The translations under genes were made by a program, and so were the position numbers. The notes under the pieces were generated by a model. It had not been told where the DNA came from. It was given only the letters and a program-made list of their open reading frames with translations, and made no database searches. A DNA stretch of 64,000 nucleotides from Caldiserica bacterium UBA646 (GTDB lineage Bacteria > Caldisericota > Caldisericia > Caldisericales > Caldisericaceae), in contig DBOM01000031.1 in assembly GCA_002299965.1 (NCBI GenBank), positions 1 to 64,000 of the forward strand, in the 5' to 3' direction. The first letter of the stretch is position 1. Each line of letters opens with the position of its first letter. Positions 33,176 to 42,281 of this stretch are shown piece after piece.

Positions 33176-33529
33176 ATGGCTAAGCAAATTGGTTGTTGCG
33201 GAATCATCTGCAGTGAATGCCCGGCATTTCAGGCAACTCAGGCAGACGATGACAATAAAAGGATTGAAGTTGCCAAGCAGTGGTCTGAGGAATTTAAGAC
33301 AGAGATTAAGCCCGAATACATTAACTGCGATGGGTGTATGTCAGAAAGTGGGAGGTATTTCAGCTATTGTATAGAGTGTGAAATTAGGAGATGCTGTAAG
33401 GAGCGCCACCTTGTTAATTGTGCTTATTGCAATGAATATCCCTGCGAAACATTAAGTGAATTTTTTGAAACGGCACCTGATGCAAAGACAACACTTGATA
33501 ATATCAAGGATGATTTCAGAACTATCTAA
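33176..33529 (+). CDS. DUF3795 cysteine-rich protein
   Basis: 117 residues with about 14 Cys. The start AKQIGCCGIICSECPAF, then NCDGCM, CIECEIRRCC and CAYCNEYPC fit DUF3795, a likely zinc- or Fe-S-binding family found in anaerobes. The ATG follows AAGGAGGGGGAG. Function unknown. It is a stand-alone gene with about 170 AT-rich bases upstream. Confidence 0.85.
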   Translation: MAKQIGCCGIICSECPAFQATQADDDNKRIEVAKQWSEEFKTEIKPEYINCDGCMSESGRYFSYCIECEIRRCCKERHLVNCAYCNEYPCETLSEFFETAPDAKTTLDNIKDDFRTI

Positions 33530-33645
33530 TTTTTGGCAATAATATCTTTAACGACTATAATTGCGTGAAGGTCAGTTACTAATGGAATAGTCTTTAAGAA
33601 AAACAGATGGGGAAAAATGAATTTGAAAAAAGGATGGAGAATAAA

Positions 33646-34779
33646 ATGCAATTTCGTAGATTTGGTAGGACGGGCGTAAAAGTATCAATTCTTGGTTTCG
33701 GTTGTATGCGTTTCCCAACGATAGGAGACGACAGTTCACAGATAGATGAACCTCAAGCAACTGAGATGTTGCGGTATGCTATAGATAGTGGAGTTAATTA
33801 TATTGATACAGCATATCCATACCACGAAGGTAAAGGCGAAAGTTTTGTAGGCAGAGCTTTAAAAGATGGTTACAGAGATCGCGTAAATCTTGCTACAAAA
33901 ATGCCTGTCTGGCTTGTGAATAGTTATGAAGATTTTGACCGTTTTTTCAATGAACAGCTTGAGAGACTTGAGACGGATCATATTGATTTTTACTTGCTAC
34001 ATGCACTTAATGAAGAACGGTGGGAAAAGATTGTTAATTTAGATGTTATTAAGTGGATCGAGATAGAAAAAGCAAAAGGGAGAATTAGGCATATTGGCTT
34101 TTCTTTTCATGATTCTTACGATGTTTTTGTAAAAATCATAGATGATTATGATAGGTGGGAGTTTTGTCAAGTGCAGTATAATTATATGGACGAGGAGTTT
34201 CAAGCTGGCACCAGAGGATTAAAGTATGCATTTTCAAAGGGATTAGGAATAATTGTTATGGAGCCTATCCTTGGCGGGAATCTTGCAAATCCTCCTGAAA
34301 TAATTAATAGCATCTGGGATGAGGCAATACACAAAAGAACTCCAGCAGAATGGGCACTTCAATGGGTGTGGAATAAACCCGAAGTTTCTGTTGTGCTTAG
34401 TGGCATGAGCAATATGCAGCAGGTTGAAGAAAACGTTGAAAGTGCTGACCTGGCAAGAGCCGATGCATTTACGCAAGATGATTTAGATATAGTTGCACGC
34501 GTTCGCGATAAATATCGAGAGATTCAGCCGATTTCGTGCACTGATTGTAGATACTGCATGCCCTGTCCTAATGGAGTAAATATTCCTCACAATTTTATGA
34601 TTTACAATGTAGGGATGATGTACAATAAAATGTCTCGTGTTAAGCAATGGTTTGCTTTAATGAGGGACAAAGGAAGCAGTGCTGCATCGTGTATTCAGTG
34701 CGGGCAGTGCGAGGAAAAATGTCCTCAAAAGATAAAAATTATAGACTGGCTAACAACTATCACTAAAGAACTTGGGTAA
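33646..34779 (+). CDS. aldo/keto reductase with C-terminal 4Fe-4S domain
   Basis: 377 residues. The AKR TIM barrel (1-285) has GRTGVKVSILGFGCMRFP, NYIDTAYPYHEGKGE (catalytic Asp/Tyr), LATKMPVW (catalytic Lys) and HIDFYLLHALNEE. The C-terminus has two ferredoxin-like Cys clusters, CTDCRYCMPCPNGVNIP and CIQCGQCEEKCP. Such fusions are typical of anaerobes, where the Fe-S part probably passes electrons. I choose the ATG at 33646 with GGAG eight bases upstream; 33607 is an alternative. Confidence 0.92.
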   Translation: MQFRRFGRTGVKVSILGFGCMRFPTIGDDSSQIDEPQATEMLRYAIDSGVNYIDTAYPYHEGKGESFVGRALKDGYRDRVNLATKMPVWLVNSYEDFDRFFNEQLERLETDHIDFYLLHALNEERWEKIVNLDVIKWIEIEKAKGRIRHIGFSFHDSYDVFVKIIDDYDRWEFCQVQYNYMDEEFQAGTRGLKYAFSKGLGIIVMEPILGGNLANPPEIINSIWDEAIHKRTPAEWALQWVWNKPEVSVVLSGMSNMQQVEENVESADLARADAFTQDDLDIVARVRDKYREIQPISCTDCRYCMPCPNGVNIPHNFMIYNVGMMYNKMSRVKQWFALMRDKGSSAASCIQCGQCEEKCPQKIKIIDWLTTITKELG

Positions 34780-34785
34780 ATGAAT

Positions 34786-35982
34786 CTATAAGCTATTTAC
34801 AGCTTTTTCTATTCTTTTTAGCCCTTCTTCCAATATGCTTCTGGGACAGGCAATATTAATTCTTTCAAATCCTGAACCGCTTGAGCCAAACAAGTATCCA
34901 TCGTCAAGTCCAACTTTAGCTTTTCTTCTCAAGAATGCACTGAGCTTTTCATTGTCCATACCTAATTTTCGGAAATCCAGCCATGCAAGGTATGTTCCCT
35001 CAGGTTTTATTACTTTAACTTGTGGAATTTTTTCTTCGAAGTATTTCATAAGAAATTCCAGGTTCTTCCTTAGGTAATCAAGCAATTGAGAAAGCCACTC
35101 GTTGCCATATCGATATGCTGCTTCAAGTGCTACAAGACCTAAAACATTCGTGTCTGGTGTGATTCCTTCTTTTGCGATGTTGAATTTATTGCGAAGATCC
35201 TCATTTGGTATGATGATTGATGATGCTTCAAGTCCTGCCAAATTAAATGTTTTACTGGGAGCCATACAGGTAATAGAATGTTGCTCAAATTCTTTTGAAA
35301 TTGTTGCAAATGGTGTATGAGTTGAATTTGTAAGCAGTAGCTCGCAATGTATTTCATCAGAGATTACAATGGCGTCGTGTTTTAAGGCGATTTCTCCTGC
35401 TTTTTTTAGCTCTTTTTTACTCCACACTCTCCCGACAGGGTTGTGAGGATTGCAGAGTATCATCAATCTTGTACGAGGTGGTGAAGGTATCATTTCAGGG
35501 TGAGGTGCAAACTTTTTTTTAAGATCTTCAAAATCCATTTCATAATGATTATTGATGAGTTTCAATTGATTATTTGAAATATTGCATCCATTATCTCTTA
35601 TTGCATTCCAAAAAGGGTAGTAAACAGGACCCTGGAGTATTACATCATCCCCCGGGTGGGTAAAGGCCTTGATTGCGCTGTATATTGCTGGAATAACGCC
35701 TGGAGTAAATACAATCCACTCTGGTTTTATCTTCCAATTGTATTTTTGTTGTACACGATCGACAACTGCACTTGTGAGCGAATTCCAGGGCATTGTGTAC
35801 CCAAAAACTCCGTGATCAATTCTCTTTTTTAATGCATCGATAATTGGTTTTGCAACAAGGAAATCCATGTCTGCAACCCACATGGGAAGGACATCATCAC
35901 TTCCAAATATAAGTTCTGTGGTGTCCCATTTCCAGGAACTGGTGCCTTTTCTATTAATGACTTTGTCAAAATTGTATTTCAT
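34786..35982 (-). CDS. MalY/PatB-type PLP aminotransferase or C-S lyase
   Basis: A 398-residue fold-type I PLP enzyme. The start MKYNFDKVINRKGTSSWKWD, PMWVADMDF, LCNPHNPVGRVW, VISDEIHCELLL and the Schiff-base lysine in MAPSKTFNLAGLE match cystathionine beta-lyase PatB/MalY. Likely activity: beta-elimination on cystathionine or cysteine S-conjugates. The ATG at 35982 has TGGAGG six bases upstream; one at 35994 overlaps that site. It is convergent with the aldo/keto reductase, six bases apart. Confidence 0.92.
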   Translation of the reverse strand: MKYNFDKVINRKGTSSWKWDTTELIFGSDDVLPMWVADMDFLVAKPIIDALKKRIDHGVFGYTMPWNSLTSAVVDRVQQKYNWKIKPEWIVFTPGVIPAIYSAIKAFTHPGDDVILQGPVYYPFWNAIRDNGCNISNNQLKLINNHYEMDFEDLKKKFAPHPEMIPSPPRTRLMILCNPHNPVGRVWSKKELKKAGEIALKHDAIVISDEIHCELLLTNSTHTPFATISKEFEQHSITCMAPSKTFNLAGLEASSIIIPNEDLRNKFNIAKEGITPDTNVLGLVALEAAYRYGNEWLSQLLDYLRKNLEFLMKYFEEKIPQVKVIKPEGTYLAWLDFRKLGMDNEKLSAFLRRKAKVGLDDGYLFGSSGSGFERINIACPRSILEEGLKRIEKAVNSL

Positions 35983-36164
35983 TTTGTCCTCCATATTTTA
36001 AGCATGTTGAGATTTTTTGTTATCTTAATCATTTTAGTAGTATAGATGATTTTTTCAATTAGCACTGGGAAGTAGTTTTTCTATTGCCGTTTTGTTTTAT
36101 AATGGAACATAGGAATATATTATTTGCGGTGAGATAAATTCAGGGAGGGGATAAAAATTTCGAT

Positions 36165-37439
36165 ATGCTAATAGAAACTATAACAGGACGAGTTCGTCAG
36201 TATTTGCTTGGAGCAGAGCAAGAATTTGTATTCAAACACATAGATAGTATTGACCTTCCCAGGATAGACAAAATCGATTTGTATATCCATATTCCGTTTT
36301 GTAAAAATGTGTGTCCTTACTGTCCTTATAATAAAGTAAAATACGATAAGAAATTGATAAACCCGTATGTAAATGCTATGCTTAACGAAATTGAACAATA
36401 TTATGAGCGGTTGGGAAAAATTGAAATATCTTCCATATACATAGGTGGCGGTACTCCGACAAACCTCATTGATGAGCTGGCAGTAATCTTAAGAAAGATA
36501 AGAGAATGCTTTATTTTGACAGGCGATATTGCTATCGAAACTAATCCAGACGATATAAATGAAGAGGTGATAAATAAATTAAAAAGGTATGGCGTAACTC
36601 TTTTGAGTCTCGGTGTGCAGAGTTTTAATGATAAGTGTCTTACTTTTCTTGGGAGAAGCTATGAAGCAAACATCTTGCCTCAAGCGGCAACGCTTGCTCT
36701 CTCATCTCATTTTGAATCAGTTAACTTCGATTTGATGTTTGCCTTACCCGGGCAAAACATTAGTGATGTGATTAATGATCTTAGAAAATCATTTAGTTTA
36801 GGTGTAGGCCAGGTTACTCTTTATCCTTTATTTACTTTTCCATATTCTGCGGCAGGGAAATATTTGAAACTGAAAAAAATTAAAATGCCTGGCATATTTG
36901 CGAGAAGGAAGATGTATAGAGCAATACATCAGTTCTGTCTCGACAATGGCTTCCAGCGTGTATCTGTCTGGGGTTTTAAAAAGGGCGATGCACCACGTTA
37001 TTCTTCTGTTACAAGGGGGTGTTATATTGGTCTTGGTGCCGGAGCTGGTTCGTTTGTTTCAAATGCCTTTTATTTCAATACATTTTCCATTGAAAAATAC
37101 ATAGAAACACTTTCCAGTGGGAAATTGCCAGTAGCATTGAAGATGGATGTAGGTAAAAAATTATCAAGATATTATTGGCTGTACTGGCGATTATATGATA
37201 CGTATATTCCCAAAAAACATTTCAAAGAATTATTTGGCGAAGAGGATAATAAAATTTACCGACTTTTATGGCTGTTTAAGGTTTTGGGATTGTGCAGAGA
37301 AGAAACAAATCAATTTTCTTTGACAGAGAGAGGGGCTTTTTGGCTGCATCTTATGCAGAACTACTTTGTTTTAAACTACATTAATAAGGTCTGGTCTGTT
37401 GCAATGAGGGAGGCATGGCCTGATAGGATTAAAATATAA
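36165..37439 (+). CDS. HemW-like radical SAM protein
   Basis: 424 residues of the HemN/HemW group. The SAM cluster is IHIPFCKNVCPYCPY (CX3CX2C), followed by IYIGGGTPTNL, TLLSLGVQSFNDK and NFDLMFALPGQ. A HemN C-terminal domain is present in part (GCYIGLGAGAGSF, LTERGAFWLHLMQNYFV). HemW is a heme chaperone and HemN an anaerobic coproporphyrinogen III oxidase; no other heme gene is nearby, so I keep the general call. Confidence 0.88.
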   Translation: MLIETITGRVRQYLLGAEQEFVFKHIDSIDLPRIDKIDLYIHIPFCKNVCPYCPYNKVKYDKKLINPYVNAMLNEIEQYYERLGKIEISSIYIGGGTPTNLIDELAVILRKIRECFILTGDIAIETNPDDINEEVINKLKRYGVTLLSLGVQSFNDKCLTFLGRSYEANILPQAATLALSSHFESVNFDLMFALPGQNISDVINDLRKSFSLGVGQVTLYPLFTFPYSAAGKYLKLKKIKMPGIFARRKMYRAIHQFCLDNGFQRVSVWGFKKGDAPRYSSVTRGCYIGLGAGAGSFVSNAFYFNTFSIEKYIETLSSGKLPVALKMDVGKKLSRYYWLYWRLYDTYIPKKHFKELFGEEDNKIYRLLWLFKVLGLCREETNQFSLTERGAFWLHLMQNYFVLNYINKVWSVAMREAWPDRIKI

Positions 37440-37440
37440 A

Positions 37441-37482
37441 AAGGCTCATCATGTAAAGATTATGGAGGATGAGCCTTTTTTA
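37441..37482. terminator. terminator between the HemW-like gene and the ABC operon
   Basis: AAGGCTCATC (37441-37450) pairs with GATGAGCCTT (37468-37477), followed by a T run; upstream A residues give the minus strand a shorter T tail too. It lies one base after the HemW-like stop and 15 bases before the end of the convergent permease gene, so it may serve both directions. Confidence 0.85.
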
Positions 37483-37496
37483 GATGTGTAAAAAAA

Positions 37497-38411
37497 TTAT
37501 TCTCTACTGTATGGTTTTCCAACAGATGCAGGAAATTCTATCTGTTTTTTAAATATCATCATAATAATGAGAACCGAAATAAATGGAAGCATAAGAAAAA
37601 ATTGATAAGGAATATTAGCGGATATTAATTTTAATTGGAATGCTATAACTTCAATACCTGCGAATAAAAATCCACCTAATATTGCTCTCTGTGGTTTCCA
37701 GCTTGCAAATATTGCAATTCCTATTGCCATAAATCCTCTACCTGCCGAAATATCCGGAGAGTATGTACCCGTTATTGCGATTGGAAGATATGCTCCCGCA
37801 ACACCTATTAAAGCTGAGCCAATAATTGTTGCAAGGTATCTTCTTCTTTTTACGTTTACTCCGACAACATCAGCTGCTTTTGGATTTTCTCCAATTGCCC
37901 TTGTTTCAAGACCAACTTTGGTTTTATAATAAAACCAATATGAAATAATAACCGCAAAATACATAAAGTAAATGATAACATCCTGATTTAGAATGCCTGA
38001 AATAATAGGAATTTTAGACAAGAAAGGTATAGTTACAGCTGGAACATGTGGAGCTTGAGGGGCAGATAATCTTACTCCAACAATAATTTTATACAATAAG
38101 TCAGAAAGCCCGGAACCAAAGATGACAAGAATTATACCAAGTATAAATTGATTAACCTTAAAGGTTTCGTGAACAAACGCCAGTATAAAACCAAATGCCA
38201 TACCTATAAGAGCTCCTGCAATAAACCCCACTAGCCAACTGCCTGTGAGATAAGCAGTTAAAAATCCCCCAGATGCTGAAGCAAGTAGAATACCTTCGGC
38301 AGAAACATTAAAGATTCCCGTCCTTCCTCCAATTATAATTCCAAGGCTTGTCAGCGTGTAAACTGTTGCATATACCATTGTTTGAGATATAAAAGAGGTT
38401 ATAGCTGTCAT
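37497..38411 (-). CDS. nucleoside ABC transporter permease (second)
   Basis: A 304-residue BPD_transp_2-type permease with about eight spans. It shows LGIIIGGRTGIFNVSAEGILL at the start and AIGENPKAADVVGVNVKRRRYLATIIGSALIGVAGAYLP cut by loops, the EAA-like contact region of the YufQ/NupQ group. It shares one base with the stop/start of the first permease. With 38411, 39490 and 41087 it forms a complete BMP-type importer. Confidence 0.92.
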   Translation of the reverse strand: MTAITSFISQTMVYATVYTLTSLGIIIGGRTGIFNVSAEGILLASASGGFLTAYLTGSWLVGFIAGALIGMAFGFILAFVHETFKVNQFILGIILVIFGSGLSDLLYKIIVGVRLSAPQAPHVPAVTIPFLSKIPIISGILNQDVIIYFMYFAVIISYWFYYKTKVGLETRAIGENPKAADVVGVNVKRRRYLATIIGSALIGVAGAYLPIAITGTYSPDISAGRGFMAIGIAIFASWKPQRAILGGFLFAGIEVIAFQLKLISANIPYQFFLMLPFISVLIIMMIFKKQIEFPASVGKPYSRE

Positions 38412-39478
38412 TATTTGCCTCCGTTTGGTTCAAATTTTTTTCTTATAATAACAATTAATAAGACAATTAATGCCTGGCTAAGAAATACCATTTCTACTGG
38501 GATTTGCATAGTTCTTTGAAGTGCATCAGCACCAACTAGAAGTACCGCCATAAAGAAAGCTGCTACAGGGACACCTGTTGGACTTCCTGCGACTACTAAG
38601 CTGGTTAAAATTCCGAATACACCATACTGGGCTCCACTTGTTTTAGCAAAGCCTTCTATAAGTTTCCCATGGATATTCATCACTTCAAGTGCTCCCCCCA
38701 GTCCTGCGAGAGCTCCTCCTAGAAGGAAAGTGAGCATAATTGTTCTTTGAAAATTTATTCCATAAGTTTGTGCCGCATGTAAATTATATCCCACTGAGGT
38801 AATTTCATATCCAAGCTTCGTCTTTTTTAATAGTATATATACGAAAATTATTGCAAGTATGGCAAAGATGATAGAATACGGTATCTTATGAAAGAAACCA
38901 AGTATTGCAGAACTGGGCAGTGGTCTTGTAATGGGGTGCCCTTCCAGCGGGTCCTTAAATGTTGGAGAGGTGGCAATAAAATTTACGAATAGGACTGCAA
39001 CAAAATTAAGCATAATGGTTGAAATAATCGGGTTTATATCGTATTTAGCTTTCAAAAAACCTGCGAACCATCCCCATAAGGCTCCTGCTAAAATTCCAAC
39101 AACTACCAGCAGAGGAATCATTATGAAAGATGGCAGGCCAAAGTTTCCAATTAATAATCCGACTGCCGCGACAGCAGTTCCTCCGAAAAGCATCTGTCCC
39201 CATGCGCCTATATTAAAGAATTTAATCATAAAAGGTATTGTAAAAGCATACGTTGTAAAAATGAGAGGAATTGTCTTTTTTATCGTCTCCTGGAATCCGA
39301 AAGCAGATTTAAAAGACGTGGTTATGAGAGTTTTTAATGCATCTGGGACACTAAAGCCAAGGAGAGCGATAATGACGGAGATAAGGCCAAAAGCAATAAG
39401 AAGTGCTAATCCATAGAGAGACAAGCTCCTCAGGAGTTTTGTTAGAAGACCATTTTGAATTATGTTTTTCTTTTTCAT
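38411..39478 (-). CDS. nucleoside ABC transporter permease (first)
   Basis: A 355-residue permease of the YufP/NupP group with about nine spans. FFNIGAWGQMLFGG and SVGYNLHAAQTYGINFQRTI mark the family. The charged N-terminus (MKKKNIIQNGL) is cytosolic. It follows the ATPase gene by 11 bases. Confidence 0.92.
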   Translation of the reverse strand: MKKKNIIQNGLLTKLLRSLSLYGLALLIAFGLISVIIALLGFSVPDALKTLITTSFKSAFGFQETIKKTIPLIFTTYAFTIPFMIKFFNIGAWGQMLFGGTAVAAVGLLIGNFGLPSFIMIPLLVVVGILAGALWGWFAGFLKAKYDINPIISTIMLNFVAVLFVNFIATSPTFKDPLEGHPITRPLPSSAILGFFHKIPYSIIFAILAIIFVYILLKKTKLGYEITSVGYNLHAAQTYGINFQRTIMLTFLLGGALAGLGGALEVMNIHGKLIEGFAKTSGAQYGVFGILTSLVVAGSPTGVPVAAFFMAVLLVGADALQRTMQIPVEMVFLSQALIVLLIVIIRKKFEPNGGK

Positions 39479-39489
39479 TTTTTGTATAC

Positions 39490-41022
39490 CTAACCCCCTA
39501 TCATTAATAGGCCAATTTTATATTTATTAAATTCGCTTCTTTGGAAAATGCCCTTAAGCTCTCCATTATGTAGAACAGCTATCCTATCGCTTATTATCAT
39601 TAATTCATCTAGATCTTCATTTATACAGAGAACAGCTCCGCCATTATTTCTGGTTTCAACAAGCTTATTGAATATAAATTCCACTGTTAAAACATCAAGC
39701 CCGGAAGTAGGATTATGTGTTATGAGCAAATCAGTTGGGCTAACAAATGCTCTTCCCATAATTACCTTTTGAATATTCCCGCCAGATAAGCGCCTGATTG
39801 CAAGCTCTTCGCTAGGCGTAGCTACATTGTAATCTTTAATTGTTTTCCTTGCTGCTTTTGTTGCTTCGTTCCAATTGATAAAAAGATTTTTTTCAAGAAA
39901 TCTTTTTTCTGTATGATGGCCAAGAAGTACATTTTCTTTTATACTCCCGTCATTGAGAATTCCTTCTTTGATTCTATCTTCCGGAGTATAAGCCACTCCT
40001 TTATTAAAAACAGAAAGTGTTGATAAATGTTTGATGCTTTCACCGTTTACAAGAATATCTCCATTGCTTAGGAGAGACGGATTTATCATGGCGCTAGCAA
40101 GTTCTTTTTCGCCATTTCCAGAGACAGAGGCAACGCCAAATATTTCTCCTCCATAGACTTCAAACGAGATGTTTTTTAATCCTTTACTTTTTTCTTTCCC
40201 TTTTACTTCAATGTTTTTTACTATACATACGGGTTTTTTGCTTCTTTTGATGGCAGGCAACTCTACTTTAGGGAGTGCACTTTCCGTAACTTTGATATCT
40301 TTTTCCATAAACATAAGTTTTACCAGTTTTTCTTTAGTCATTTGTTCTTTGTCTATTGTATCTTGAACCTTTCCTCTCCTAAGCACAGTAACTGAGTCGC
40401 AAGATTCCATTATTTCTTTTATTTTATGCGTTATAAAGATTACCGTTACTCCTTTTTTTACAAGGGCTCTTAGGGATTTAAGTAATTGCCGAAATTCACT
40501 TTCCACAAGAGACGTTGTTGGTTCATCTAAAATAAGAAGTTTTGCCCCTTTGTGCAATGCCCTTATAATTTCTATTTTTTGTTTTACTCCTGCTGGGAGT
40601 TCTTTCGTTTTTACATCAAGAGGAAAAGTTAATCCAAGTTCTTCCATTATTTTTTTAACTTTTCTTCGCTCTTCTTTAATTGGTAGTTTAAATTTGTCTT
40701 TTGGCGTACCAAGGATGATATTTTCAACTGCATTAAATTCTGGAACCAATGTAGAAATTTGATGAACCATTCCTATCCCAATCTTTATAGAATCAAAGGG
40801 AGAGTCGATTCGAACTTTTTTACCATCTATATAAATTTCTCCTTTATTGGGAGAATAAAGGCCATATAAAATATTCATTAGGGTTGATTTTCCAGCCCCG
40901 TTTTCTCCGAGAAGACCATGGATTTCTCCTTTTGCTGCCGTAAAGGTGACATTATCCAGTGCGATAACTTTTCCAAAAACTTTTCGTATATTTTTTAATT
41001 CAACGAGGTTTTTATTTTCCAT
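39490..41022 (-). CDS. nucleoside ABC transporter ATP-binding protein (double ABC)
   Basis: 510 residues with two ABC domains. The first has Walker A GENGAGKST, signature LPAGVKQK and Walker B LLILDEPTTSLVE. The second has VSGNGEKEL in place of a full Walker A and the signature RLSGGNIQKV. This asymmetry is normal in the YufO/RbsA group, where the second site is degenerate. It energises the two permeases. Confidence 0.93.
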   Translation of the reverse strand: MENKNLVELKNIRKVFGKVIALDNVTFTAAKGEIHGLLGENGAGKSTLMNILYGLYSPNKGEIYIDGKKVRIDSPFDSIKIGIGMVHQISTLVPEFNAVENIILGTPKDKFKLPIKEERRKVKKIMEELGLTFPLDVKTKELPAGVKQKIEIIRALHKGAKLLILDEPTTSLVESEFRQLLKSLRALVKKGVTVIFITHKIKEIMESCDSVTVLRRGKVQDTIDKEQMTKEKLVKLMFMEKDIKVTESALPKVELPAIKRSKKPVCIVKNIEVKGKEKSKGLKNISFEVYGGEIFGVASVSGNGEKELASAMINPSLLSNGDILVNGESIKHLSTLSVFNKGVAYTPEDRIKEGILNDGSIKENVLLGHHTEKRFLEKNLFINWNEATKAARKTIKDYNVATPSEELAIRRLSGGNIQKVIMGRAFVSPTDLLITHNPTSGLDVLTVEFIFNKLVETRNNGGAVLCINEDLDELMIISDRIAVLHNGELKGIFQRSEFNKYKIGLLMIGG

Positions 41023-41037
41023 TTTATTTCCTTTAAT

Positions 41038-41070
41038 TTTTTAAGGGCTCCCCAAAGGGAGCCCTTAAAA
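41038..41070 (-). terminator. intra-operon terminator between the BMP lipoprotein and ATPase genes
   Basis: TTAAGGGCTCCC (41041-41052) pairs with GGGAGCCCTTAA (41057-41068) around CAAA, and on the minus strand a T run follows. It would end many transcripts after the lipoprotein gene, giving more binding protein than membrane components, a known pattern in ABC operons. Confidence 0.8.
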
Positions 41071-41086
41071 ATAAATTGATTTGTCC

Positions 41087-42097
41087 TTACGGGAGAATTT
41101 CTGTAAGATTCTTTATAATATCAATTTTACCTGCTTCGACATCATCTGCTATCTGTTGTATTCTTGCGCTAATTTCTTCTGATACGTTGCTGATAGGGAA
41201 TTGAGCATATCTTGCTTTTCCTTTACCATAATCTAAATTAATGAAGCCACCTTTTTCTCCGTCTAGTATTTTACCTACAATTTCCTTTATAGGAACTGAA
41301 AAATCAAAGAGGTCTGATGTAAGATAGTTATCAGGAGCCTGAATTTTCTTGTCAGTATATTTTGTAGTTATATAGACTGGTCTGCCTGCCTCTTTAACAG
41401 CATTGTAAAGTCCATAATTTCCAAGATTTACAGAGCTTAATATAACATCGATGTCTTTTGATATAAGACCTTCAGCTGCTTGTCTTGTTTTCAGTGGATC
41501 ATTGAAATCCCCAACAAAGAGGTATTGAAGTGTAGCGTCTGAATCTACATCACGAATTCCCTGCTTTACTGCATTGATTTCCCCATTAGTGAAGGGAAGC
41601 GCAAGTCCTCCAATGTAACCAATATTTCCTGTCTCTGTTTTTAAACCTGCTAAAGAACCAAGTATATAAAATCCGGTGTAAAAGTTTCTATCCATATACC
41701 AGAAGTTAGCTTTCTTTTCTGCTGGTTCGTCATCAACTTCTATGATAAAGGTGACATCTGGATAGTCATCTCCTATTTTCAGGGCTGCCCCGTTGAACTG
41801 ATTTCCATGTACCCATATGATGTTGTATCCATCATTTGCATATTCTTTTAGAACTCTTTCTGCATCAGGTACTGCAACTTTTTCAGAATAAGCTGTTTTT
41901 ATATCATACTTGTTTCCAGTTTCTTGCAGTGCTACGTATCCAATAGCGTTGTAATCTGCATCCTGAATTGAGCCCGGGAAAAGCGCGGCTAATTTGAATT
42001 CAGGTGTTTCTACCTCTTCTTCTTTTGGCGCGCAACCTACAGAAAAGCTTAAAATTCCAATTAGCACAACCAAAAGTAGTACTGTCAATTTTTTCAT
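41087..42097 (-). CDS. BMP-family nucleoside-binding lipoprotein
   Basis: 336 residues. Signal peptide with lipobox SVGC (Cys at about residue 22). The mature part has the BMP/PnrA layout: FKLAALFPGSIQDADYNAIG, GYNIIWVHGNQFNGAAL, GNIGYIGGLALPFTNGEINA and VGKILDGEKGGFINLDYGKG. The family binds purine nucleosides or related ligands. It is first in the operon and ends just before a terminator. The ATG has AAGGAGG upstream. Confidence 0.92.
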   Translation of the reverse strand: MKKLTVLLLVVLIGILSFSVGCAPKEEEVETPEFKLAALFPGSIQDADYNAIGYVALQETGNKYDIKTAYSEKVAVPDAERVLKEYANDGYNIIWVHGNQFNGAALKIGDDYPDVTFIIEVDDEPAEKKANFWYMDRNFYTGFYILGSLAGLKTETGNIGYIGGLALPFTNGEINAVKQGIRDVDSDATLQYLFVGDFNDPLKTRQAAEGLISKDIDVILSSVNLGNYGLYNAVKEAGRPVYITTKYTDKKIQAPDNYLTSDLFDFSVPIKEIVGKILDGEKGGFINLDYGKGKARYAQFPISNVSEEISARIQQIADDVEAGKIDIIKNLTEILP

Positions 42098-42197
42098 GTA
42101 ATCCTCCTTAAAAGTTTGTTTTTGAAAATAAAAATACTAACTCCCTTTCACCTCCTTTTTTAATTATTTTAAAGAAGTAAAGTCTTTTGAAAAAGTT

Positions 42198-42225
42198 TTT
42201 GAGCGATTAATAAAATCAGTATAAT
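42198..42225 (+). promoter_or_regulatory. promoter of the amidohydrolase gene
   Basis: TTTGAG (42198-42203), a 16-base spacer and TATAAT (42220-42225); the predicted start is about 50 bases before the ATG at 42282. It lies in the divergent intergenic region shared with the ABC importer. I saw no purine-riboswitch core here. Confidence 0.5.
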
Positions 42226-42281
42226 AAAAATATGTTTTTTTTCAAATCATAAAATTAAAAACTTTTACTAAGGAGGCTTTT

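Noticed and set aside
38931..39416. 161-codon plus-strand ORF inside the permease gene
   Set aside because: Shadow of a strongly supported transporter gene on the other strand; low-complexity Pro/Lys content without a ribosome binding site.
42098..42281. Purine riboswitch upstream of the nucleoside importer
   Set aside because: No purine-aptamer core or terminator/antiterminator pair could be found in this short AT-rich region.
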